This document shows, one piece after another, positions 1-10,246 of a DNA stretch of 64,000 nucleotides; within the stretch, counting starts at the first letter, position 1; each line of letters starts with the position of its first letter. Source of the stretch: Liolophura sinensis (Eukaryota > Mollusca > Polyplacophora > Chitonida > Chitonidae); contig NW_027018109.1 in assembly GCF_032854445.1 (NCBI RefSeq), positions 1 to 64,000 on the forward strand, read 5' to 3'. A model generated the notes under the pieces. It had not been told where the DNA came from. It worked only from the letters and a program-made list of their open reading frames with translations, and did no database searches. The position numbers were made by a program, and so were the translations under genes.

Positions 1-3000
1 TTGTACGTGAAAACCACAAGGTACTTGATACAGTCTGCTGTAAAAGTACAACTGAACACTGACCCACTTCAGTAAGGTGCCAAAGATGCGGAATTGAGCC
101 AGGCATCGGCAGCTGTTGAAAAATTGCAAATTTCCCTGGTTTCCATGGAGTAAGAGCCGTTGCTGGGCACGTGATTATGACATAAATGATCTCTTAATTG
201 TCACTACAGCCAAAAGTATTGGTCGGAGAGCAACGCGGTTTGCACCATTCGATTTCTCGTCACAAAATACGTCGGATTAGCCTCTTACCAGCAGCACTGG
301 AACAGTTTTTCCACTTTTGCATTTTTACCTGGTCTTTTTGTTAATTGAAATCGGCTACACTGTACTCTGTACAATCGCGACTGGTCATTACTATATTCAA
401 CTTTTGACTATAAGTTATGTGCCCTTCGGTAGCCAGAAGACGTCAAGTCTTTCGGCTAAGCCCATTTAACTCACCCAGCAATTGTCTTACTTCTAAGTCC
501 AAGACAATCTCAATGTCTTTATCTACGTGTAGAAAAACCAGACCATTTGTACATAAAAAACACAAGGTACTTGATACAGTCTGCTGTAAAAAGTACAACT
601 AAACACTGAACCACATTTTTAAGGTGCCAAAAGATGCAGAATTGGGCCAGGCATCGGCAGCTGTTAAAAAATTGCAAATATCCCTGGTTTCCATGAAGTA
701 AGAGCCGTTGCTGGGCACGTGATTATGACATCAATGATCATTCAATTGTCACTACAGCCAAAAGTATTGGTCGGAGAGCAACGCGGTTTGCACCATTCGA
801 TTTCTCGTCACAAAATACGTCGGATTAGGCTCTTACTAGTAGCACTGGAAACAGTTTTTCCACTTTTGCATTTTTGCTTCGTCTTTTTGTTAATTGAAAT
901 CGGCTAAACTGTACTCTGTACAATCGCGACTGGTCATTACTATATTCAACTTTTGACTATAAGTTATATGCCCTTCGGTAGCCCAGAAGACCTGAAATCT
1001 TTGGGCTAAGCCCATTTAACTCACCCAGCGATTGTCTTACTTCTAAGTGCAAGACAATCTCAATGTCTTTATCTACGTGTAGAAAAACCAGACCATTTGT
1101 ACATAAAAAACACAAGGTACTTGATACAGTCTGCTGTAAAAAGTACAACTAAACACTGACCCACATTTATAAGGTGCCAAAAGATGTGGAATTGGGCCAG
1201 GCATCGGCAGCTGTTAAAAAATTGCAAATATCCCTGGTTTCCATGGAGTAAGAGCCGTTGCTGGCACGTAATTATGACATCAATAATCATTGATCTGTCG
1301 CTACAGCCAAAGTATTGGTCGGAGAGCAACGCGGTTTGCACCATTCGATTTCTCGTCACAAAATACGTCGGATTAGCCTCTTACAAGCAGCACTGGAACA
1401 GTTTTTTCCACTTTTGCATTTTGCTTCGTCTTTTTGTTAATTGAAATCGGCTACACTGTACTCTGTACAATCGCGACTGGTCATTACTATATTCAACTTT
1501 TGACTATATGCTATGTGCCCTTCGGTAGCCCAGAAGACGTCAAATCTTTGGGCTAAGCCCATTTAACTCACCCAGCAATTGCCTTACTTCTAAGTGCAAG
1601 ACAATCTCAATGTCTTTATCTACGTGTAGAAAAACTACACCATTTGTACGTGAAAACCACAAGGTACTTGATACAGTCTGCTGTAAAAAGTACAACTGAA
1701 CACTGACCCACTTCAGTAAGGTGCCAAAAGATGCGGAATTGAGCCAGGCATCGGCAGCTGTTGAAAAATTGCAAATTTCCCTGGTTTCCATGGAGTAAGA
1801 GCCGTTGCTGGGCACGTGATTATGACATAAAATGATCTCTTAATTGTCACTACAGCCAAAAGTATTGGTCGGAGAGCAACGCGGTTGCACCATTCGATTT
1901 CTCGTCACAAAATACGTCGGATTAGCCTCTTACCCAGCAGCACTGGAACAGTTTTTCCACTTTTGCCTTTTTACCTGGTCTTTTTGTTAATTGAAATCGG
2001 CTACACTGTACTCTGTACAATCGCGACTGGTCATTACTATATTCAACTTTTGACTATAAGTTATGTGCCCTTCGGTAGCCCAGAAGACGTCAAGTCTTTC
2101 GGCTAAGCCCATTTAACTCACCAGCAATTGTCTTACTTCTAAGTCCAAGACAATCTCAATGTCTTTATCTACGTGTAGAAAAACCAGACCATTTGTACAT
2201 AAAAAACACAAGGGTACTTGATACAGTCTGCTGTAAAAAGTACAACTAAACACTGAACCACATTTTAAGGTGCCAAAAGATGCAGAATTGGGCCAGGCAT
2301 CGGCAGCTGTTAAAAATTGCAAATATCCCTGGTTTCCATGAAGTAAGAGCCGTTGCTGGGCACGTGATTATGACATCAATGATCATTCAATTGTCACTAC
2401 AGCCAAAAGTATTGGTCGGAGAGCAACGCGGTTTGCACCATTCGATTTCTCGTCACAAAATACGTCGGATTAGGCTCTTACTAGTAGCACTGGAACAGTT
2501 TTTCCACTTTTGCATTTTTGCTTCGTCTTTTTGTTAATTGAAATCGGCTAAACTGTACTCTGTACAATCGCGACTGGTCATTACTATATTCAACTTTTGA
2601 CTATAAGTTATATGCCCTTCGGTAGCCCAGAAGACCTGAAATCTTTGGCTAAGCCCATTTAACTCACCCAGCGATTGTCTTACTTCTAAGTGCAAGACAA
2701 TCTCAATGTCTTTATCTACGTGTAGAAAAACCAGACCATTTGTACATAAAAAACACAAGGTACTTGATACAGTCTGCTGTAAAAAGTACAACTAAACACT
2801 GACCCACATTTATAAGGTGCCAAAAGATGTGGATTGGGCCAGGCATCGGCAGCTGTTAAAAATTGCAAATATCCCTGGTTTCCATGGAGTAAGAGCCGTT
2901 GCTGGGCACGTAATTATGACATCAATAATCATTGATCTGTCGCTACAGCCAAAAGTATTGGTCGGAGAGCAACGCGGTTTGCACCATTCGATTTCTCGTC

Positions 3001-4800
3001 ACAAAATACGTCGGATTAGCCTCTTACCAGCAGCACTGGAACAGTTTTTCCACTTTTGCATTTTTGCTTCGTCTTTTGTTAATTGAAATCGGCTACACTG
3101 TACTCTGTACAATCGCGACTGGTCATTACTATATTCAACTTTTGACTATATGCTATGTGCCCTTCGGTAGCCCAGAAGACGTCAAATCTTTGGGCTAAGC
3201 CCATTTAACTCACCCAGCAATTGCCTTACTTCTAAGTGCAAGACAATCTCAATGTCTTTATCTACGTGTAGAAAAACTACACCATTTGTACGTGAAAACC
3301 ACAAGGTACTTGATACAGTCTGCTGTAAAAAGTACAACTGAACACTGACCCACTTCAGTAAGGTGCCAAAAGATGCGGAATTGAGCCAGGCATCGGCAGC
3401 TGTTGAAAAATTGCAAATTTCCCTGGTTTCCATGGAGTAAGAGCCGTTGCTGGGCACGTGATTATGACATAAATGATCTCTTAATTGTCACTACAGCCAA
3501 AAGTATTGGTCGGAGAGCAACGCGGTTTGCACCATTCGATTTCTCGTCACAAAATACGTCGGATTAGCCTCTTACCAGCAGCACTGGAACAGTTTTTCCA
3601 CTTTTGCCTTTTTACCTGGTCTTTTTGTTAATTGAAATCGGCTACACTGTACTCTGTACAATCGCGACTGGTCATTACTATATTCAACTTTTGACTATAA
3701 GTTATGTGCCCTTCGGTAGCCCAGAAGACGTCAAGTCTTTCGGCTAAGCCCATTTAACTCACCCAGCAATTGTCTTACTTCTAAGTCCAAGACAATCTCA
3801 ATGTCTTTATCTACGTGTAGAAAAACCAGACCATTTGTACATAAAAAACACAAGGTACTTGATACAGTCTGCTGTAAAAAGTACAACTAAACACTGAACC
3901 ACATTTTTAAGGTGCCAAAAGATGCAGAATTGGGCCAGGCATCGGCAGCTGTTAAAAAATTGCAAATATCCCTGGTTTCCATGAAGTAAGAGCCGTTGCT
4001 GGGCACGTGATTATGACATCAATGATCATTCAATTGTCACTACAGCCAAAAGTATTGGTCGGAGAGCAACGCGGTTTGCACCATTCGATTTCTCGTCACA
4101 AAATACGTCGGATTAGCTCTTACTAGTAGCACTGGACAGTTTTTCCACTTTTGCATTTTTGCTTCGTCTTTTTGTTAATTGAAATCGGCTAAACTGTACT
4201 CTGTACAATCGCGACTGGTCATTACTATATTCAACTTTTGACTATAAGTTATATGCCCTTCGGTAGCCCAGAAGACCTGAAATCTTTGGGCTAAGCCCAT
4301 TTAACTCACCCAGCGATTGTCTTACTTCTAAGTGCAAGACAATCTCAATGTCTTTATCTACGTGTAGAAAAACCAGACCATTTGTACATAAAAAACACAA
4401 GGTACTTGATACAGTCTGCTGTAAAAAGTACAACTAACACTGACCCACATTTATAAGGTGCCAAAAGATGTGGAATTGGGCCAGGCATCGGCAGCTGTTA
4501 AAAAATTGCAAATATCCCTGGTTTCCATGGAGTAAGAGCCGTTGCTGGGCACGTAATTATGACATCAATAATCATTGATCTGTCGCTACAGCCAAAAGTA
4601 TTGGTCGGAGAGCAACGCGGTTTGCACCATTCGATTTCTCGTCACAAAATACGTCGGATTAGCCTCTTACCAGCAGCACTGGAACAGTTGTTTCCACTTT
4701 TGCATTTTTGCTTCGTCTTTTGTTAATTGAAATCGGCTACACTGTACTCTGTACAATCGCGACTGGTCATTACTATATTCAACTTTTGACTATAAGTTAT
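1..4800 (+). repeat. Trimeric HOR (a-b-c), about three copies
   Basis: Monomers alternate in a three-step order. Type b (419, 2065, 3706) carries 'gtcaagtctttcggctaag', 'actgaaccac' and 'catgaagtaag'. Type c (968, 2612, 4253) carries 'ttatatgccc', 'gcgattgtc' and 'cacgtaatt'. Type a (1515, 3157) carries 'aactacacc' and 'gttgaaaaattg'. The period is 1641-1647 bp. The same a-b-c order occurs once per super-unit at 32817, 44896 and 56427, so here this trio has been tandemly expanded. Monomer lengths vary (545-550 bp) because of many single-base indels, mostly in short homopolymers; see the finding on clustered indels. Confidence 0.9.
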
Positions 4801-7800
4801 GTGCCCTTCGGTAGCCCAGAAGACGTCAAATCTTTGGGCTAAGCCCATTTAACTCACCCAGCAATTGCCTTACTTCTAAGTGCAAGACAATCTCAATGTC
4901 TTTATCTACGTGTAGAAAAACCACACCATTTGTACGTGAAAAACACAAGGTACTTGATACAGTCTGCTGTAAAAAGTACAACTGAACACTAACCCACTTC
5001 AGTAAGGTGCCAAAGATGCGGAATTGAGCCAGGCATCGGCAGCTGTTTAAAAATTGCAAATTTCCCTGGTTTCCATGGAGTAAGAGCCGTTGCTGGGCAC
5101 GTGATTATGACATAAATGATCATTCAATTGTCGCTACAGCCAAAAGTATTGGTCGGACAGCAACGGGGATTGCACCATTCGATTTCTCGTCACAAAATAC
5201 GTCGGATCAGGCTGTTACTAGTAACACTGGAACAGTTTTTCCACTTTTGCATTTTTGCCTGGTCTTTTTGTTAATTGAAATCGGCTACACTGTACTCTGT
5301 ACAATCGCGACTGGTCATTACTATATTCAACTTTTGACTATAAGTTATGTGCCCTTCGGTAGCCCAGAAGACCTGAAATCTTTGGGCCAAGCCCATTTAA
5401 CTCACCCAGCAATTGCCTTACTTCTAAGTGCAAGACAATCTCAATGTCTTTATCTACGTGTAGAAAAACTACACCGTTTGTACATAAAAAACACAAGGTA
5501 CTTGATACAGTCTGCTGTAAAAAGTACAACTAAACACTGACCCACATTTTTAAGGTGCCAAAAGATGCAGAATTGGGCCAGGCATCGGCAGCTGTTAAAA
5601 AATTGCAAATATCCCTGGTTTCCATGGAGTAAGAGCCGTTGCTGGGCACGTGATTATGACATCAATGATCAATCAATTGTCACTACAGCCAAAAGTATTG
5701 GTCGGAGAGCAACGCGGTTTGCACCATTCGATTTCTTGTCACAAAATACGTCGGATTAGCCTCTTACCAGAAGCACTGGAACAGTTTTTTCCACTTTTGC
5801 ATTTTTACCTGGTCTTTTTGTTAATTGAAATCGGCTACACTGTACTCTGTACAATCGCGACTGGTCATTACTATATTCAACTTTTGACTATAAGTTATGT
5901 GCCCTTCGGTAGCCCAGAAGACGTCAAATCTTTGGGCCAAGCCCATTTAACTCACCCAGCAATTGCCTTACTTCTAAGTGCAATACAATCTCAATGTCTT
6001 TATCTACGTGTAGAAAAACTACACCATTTCTACGTGAAAAACACAAGGTACTTGATACAGTCTGCTGTAAAAAGTACAACTGAACACTGACCCATTTTAG
6101 TAAGGTGCCAAAAGATGCGGAATTGAGCCAGGCATCGGCAGCTGTTGAAAAATTGCAAATTTCCCTGGTTTCCATGGAGTAAGAGCCGTTGCTGGGCACG
6201 TGATTATGACATAAATGATCATTCAATTGTCACTACAGCCAAAAGTATTGGTCGGAGAGCAACGCGGTTTGCACCATTCGATTTCTTGTCACAAAATACG
6301 TCGGATTAGCCTCTTACCAGAAGCACTGGAACAGTTTTTCTACTTTTGCATTTTTGCCTGGTCTTTTTGTTAATTGAAATCGGCTACACTGTACTCTGTA
6401 CAATCGCGACTGATCATTACTATATTCAACTTTTGACTATAAGTTATGTGCCCTTCGGTAGCCCAGAAGACCTGAAATCTTTGGGCCAAGCCCATTTAAC
6501 TCACCCAGCAATTGCCTTACTTCTAAGTGCAAGACAATCTCAATGTCTTTATCTACGTGTAGAAAAACTACACCATTTGTACGTGAAAACCACAAGGTAC
6601 TTGATACAGTCTGCTGTAAAAAGTACAACTGAACACTGACCCACTTCAGTAAGGTGCCAAAAGATGCGGAATTGAGCCAGGCATCGGCAGCTGTTGAAAA
6701 ATTGCAAATTTCCCTGGTTTCCATGGAGTAAGAGCCGTTGCTGGGCACGTGATTATGACATCAATGATCATTGATCTGTCGCTACAGCCAAAAGTATTGG
6801 TCGGAGAGCAACGCGGTTTGCACCATTCGATTTCTCGTCACAAAATACGTCGGATTAGACTCTTACTAGTAGCACTGGAACAGTTTTTCCACTTTTGCAT
6901 TTTTGCCTGGTCTTTTTGTTAATTGAAATCGGCTAAACTGTACTCTGTACAATCGCGACCGGTCATTACTATATTCAACTTTTGACTATAAGTTATGTGC
7001 CCTTCGGTAGCCCAGAAGACGTCAAATCTTTCGGCCAAGCCCATTTAACTCACCCAGCAATTGTCTTACTTCTAAGTCCAAGACAATCTCAATGTCTTTA
7101 TCTACGTGTAGAAAAACCAGACCATTTGTACATAAAAAACACAAGGTACTTGATACAGTCTGCTGTAAAAAGTACAACTAAACACTGACCCACATTTTTA
7201 AGGTGCCAAAAGATGCAGAATTGGGCCAGGCATCGGCAGCTGTTAAAAAATTGCAAATATCACTGGTTTCCATGGAGTAAGAGCCGTTGCTGGGCACGTG
7301 ATTATGACATCAATGATCAATCAATTGTCGCTACAGCCAAAAGTATTGGTTGGAGAGCAACGCGGTTTGCACCATTCGATTTCTCGTCACAAAATACGTC
7401 GGATTAGCCTCTTACCAGCAGCACTGGAACAGTTTTTCCACTTTTGCATTTTTTGCCTGGTCTTTTTGTTAATTGAAATCGGCTACACTGTACTCTGTAC
7501 AATCGCGACTGGTCATTACTATATTCAACTTTTGATTATAAGTTATGTGCCCTTCGGTAGCCCAGAAGACGTCAAATCTTTGGGCTAAGCCCATTTAACT
7601 CACCCAGCAATTGCCTTACTTCTAAGTCCAAGACAATCTCAATGTCTTTATCTACGTGTAGAAAAACCAGACCATTTGTACGTAAAAAACACAAGGTACT
7701 TGATACAGTCTGCTGTGAAAAGTACAACTAAACACTGACCCACATTTATAAGGTGCCAAAAGATGCGGAATTGAGCCAGGCATCGGCAGCTGTTGAAAAA

Positions 7801-8644
7801 TTGCAAATTTCCCTGGTTTCCATGGAGTAAGAGCCGTTGCTGGGCACGTGATTATGACATCAATGATAAATCAATTGTCGCAACAGCCAAAAGTATTGGT
7901 TGGAGAGCAACGCGGTTTGCACCATTCGATTTCTCGTCACAAAATATGTCGGATTAGCCTCTTAACAGCAGCACTGGAACAGTTTTTCCACTTTTGCATT
8001 TTTACCTGGTCTTTTTGTTAATTGAAATCGGCTACACTGTACTCTGTACAATCGCGACTGGTCATTACTATATTCAACTTTTGATTATAAGTTATGTGCC
8101 CTTCGGTAGCCCAGAAGACGTCAAATCTTTGGGCCAAGCCCATTTAACTCACCCAGCAATTGTCTTACTTCTAAGTCCAAGACAATCTCAATGTCTTTAT
8201 CTACGTTTAGAAAAACCAGACCATTTGTACATAAAAAACACAAGGTACTTGATACAGTCTGCTGTGAAAAGTACAACTAAACACTGACCCACATTTATAA
8301 GGTGCCAAAAGATGCGGAATTGAGCCAGGCATCGGCAGCTGTTGAAAAATTGCAAATTTCCCTGGTTTCCATGGAGTAAGAGCCATTGCTGGGCACGTGA
8401 TTATGACATAAATAATCATTCAATTGTCACTACAGCCAAAAGTATTGGTCGGAGAGCAACGCGGTTTGCACCATTCGATTTCTCGTCACAAAATACGTCG
8501 GATTAGGCTCTTACTAGTAGCACTGGAACAGTTTTTCCACTTTTGCATTTTTGCTTCGTCTTTTTGTTAATTGAAATCGGCTAAACTGTACTCTGTACAA
8601 TCGCGACTGGTCATTACTATATTCAACTTTTGACTATAAGTTAT
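4801..8644 (+). repeat. HOR segment d-e-f-g-(h/i)-j-(k/b)
   Basis: Seven monomers (anchors 4801, 5349, 5899, 6448, 6997, 7547, 8096). They follow the core order seen at 34464-38855, except that one monomer is missing. The copy at 6997 begins as type h and ends as type i. The copy at 8096 begins as type k (marks 'ctacgtttag' and 'gagccattgc') and ends like type b ('ggattaggctcttactag', 'gcttcgtc', 'ggctaaactg'), and is then followed by type c instead of l. Both hybrids are best explained by unequal exchange between out-of-register monomers. Confidence 0.85.
6761..6774 (+). other. 14-bp perfect palindrome in the hypervariable block
   Basis: The sequence 'tcaatgatcattga' is its own reverse complement. 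It is found in several types (for example near 17741, 18290 and 18839). In other types the same place reads 'tcaatgatcaatcaa', 'taaatgatcattcaa', 'tcaataatcattgat', 'tcaatgataaatcaa' or 'taaatgatctcttaa'. This block of about 17 bp varies far more than its flanks 'gattatgaca' and 'ctacagcc'. Confidence 0.85.
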
Positions 8645-9891
8645 ATGCCCTTCGGTAGCCCAGAAGACCTGAAATCTTTGGGCTAAGCCCATTTAACTCA
8701 CCCAGCGATTGTCTTACTTCTAAGTGCAAGACAATCTCAATGTCTTTATCTACGTGTAGAAAAACCAGACCATTTGTACATAAAAAACACAAGGTACTTG
8801 ATACAGTCTGCTGTAAAAAGTACAACTAAACACTAACCCACATTTATAAGGTGCCAAAAGATGTGGAATTGGGCCAGGCATCGGCAGCTGTTAAAAAATT
8901 GCAAATATCCCTGGTTTCCATGGAGTAAGAGCCGTTGCTGGGCACGTAATTATGACATCAATAATCATTGATCTGTCGCTACAGCCAAAAGTATTGGTCG
9001 GAGAGCAACGCGGTTTGCACCATTCGATTTCTCGTCACAAAATACGTCGGATTAGCCTCTTACCAGCAGCACTGGAACAGTTTTTCCACTTTTGCATTTT
9101 TGCTTCGTCTTTTTGTTAATTGAAATCGGCTACACTGTACTCTGTACAATCGCGACTGGTCATTACTATATTCAACTTTTGACTATAAGTTATGTGCCCT
9201 TCGGTAGCCCAGAAGACGTCAAATCTTTGGGCCAAGCCCATTTAACTCACCCAGCAATTGCCTTACTTCTAAGTGCAAGACAATCTCAATGTCTTTATCT
9301 ACGTGTAGAAAAACCACACCATTTGTACGTGAAAAACACAAGGTACTTGATACAGTCTGCTGTAAAAAGTACAACTGAACACTAACCCACTTCAGTAAGG
9401 TGCCAAAAGATGCGGAATTGAGCCAGGCATCGGCAGCTGTTTAAAAATTGCAAATTTCCCTGGTTTCCATGGAGTAAGAGCCGTTGCTGGGCACGTGATT
9501 ATGACATAAATGATCATTCAATTGTCGCTACAGCCAAAAGTATTGGTCGGACAGCAACGGGGATTGCACCATTCGATTTCTCGTCACAAAATACGTCGGA
9601 TCAGGCTGTTACTAGTAACACTGGAACAGTTTTTCCACTTTTGCATTTTTGCCTGGTCTTTTTGTTAATTGAAATCGGCTACACTGTACTCTGTACAATC
9701 GCGACTGGTCATTACTATATTCAACTTTTGACTATAAGTTATGTGCCCTTCGGTAGCCCAGAAGACCTGAAATCTTTGGGCCAAGCCCATTTAACTCACC
9801 CAGCAATTGCCTTACTTCTAAGTGCAAGACAATCTCAATGTCTTTATCTACGTGTAGAAAAACTACACCGTTTGTACATAAAAAACACAAG

Positions 9892-9921
9892 GTACTTGAT
9901 ACAGTCTGCTGTAAAAAGTAC
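9892..9921 (+). other. Conserved imperfect hairpin (13-nt arms, 4-nt loop), one per monomer
   Basis: The arms 'gtacttgatacag' and 'ctgtaaaaagtac' flank the loop 'tctg'. Eleven of 13 positions pair, with two adjacent mismatches. The same sequence is found at the equivalent place in nearly every monomer, for example 5498-5527. A few types change one arm ('ctgtgaaaagtac' in types j and k), which adds one mismatch. It could form a stem in single-stranded DNA or RNA, or a dyad for a dimeric protein. Its role is unknown. Confidence 0.8.
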
Positions 9922-10040
9922 AACTAAACACTGACCCACATTTTTAAGGTGCCAAAAGATGCAGAATTGGGCCAGGCATCGGCAGCTGTTAAAAAATTGC
10001 AAATATCCCTGGTTTCCATGGAGTAAGAGCCGTTGCTGGG

Positions 10041-10046
10041 CACGTG
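10041..10046 (+). promoter_or_regulatory. E-box-like CACGTG, present in most monomers
   Basis: The palindromic hexamer lies in 'gctgggcacgtgatt' or 'gctacgcacgtgatt'. Types c and l have CACGTA, and a few copies have CACATG (29271, 32567, 44646). A CACGTG hexamer is the core site of some bHLH factors, but six bases occurring once per monomer is weak evidence. I list it as a recurring motif and not as a demonstrated regulatory site. Confidence 0.3.
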
Positions 10047-10233
10047 ATTATGACATCAATGATCAATCAATTGTCACTACAGCCAAAAGTATTGGTCGGA
10101 GAGCAACGCGGTTTGCACCATTCGATTTCTTGTCACAAAATACGTCGGATTAGCCTCTTACCAGAAGCACTGGAACAGTTTTTCCACTTTTGCATTTTTA
10201 CCTGGTCTTTTTGTTAATTGAAATCGGCTACAC

Positions 10234-10246
10234 TGTACTCTGTACA
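10234..10246 (+). other. Short dyad TGTAC-TCT-GTACA in an invariant block
   Basis: Five-base arms surround three bases. This dyad opens the most constant part of the monomer, which continues through 'atcgcgactggtcattac' to the phase anchor at 10292. Across the window only rare changes are seen here: 'ctgcactctg' near 14627, 'ctctgcataatc' near 21784 and 22881, 'gactgatcatt' in type g, and 'accggtcatt' near 6958 and 11351. The position relative to the hairpin is fixed. No known binding motif is claimed. Confidence 0.7.

Noticed and set aside
5247-5540. Recurring 97-codon plus-strand ORF seen in dozens of monomers
   Set aside because: It starts at TTG, not ATG, ends at the same stop in almost every copy, lacks any recognisable domain, and is interrupted by the CAA/TAA site in many copies. 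It is a by-product of the repeat.
10041-10046. Functional E-box promoter
   Set aside because: A six-base palindrome alone, lost in types c and l, is not enough; no TATA box, start site or gene follows it.
10110-10150. CENP-B box near 'attcgatttc' and 'aatacgtcgg'
   Set aside because: The spacing and required A and CGGG positions of the TTCGNNNNANNCGGG core are not met on the plus strand.
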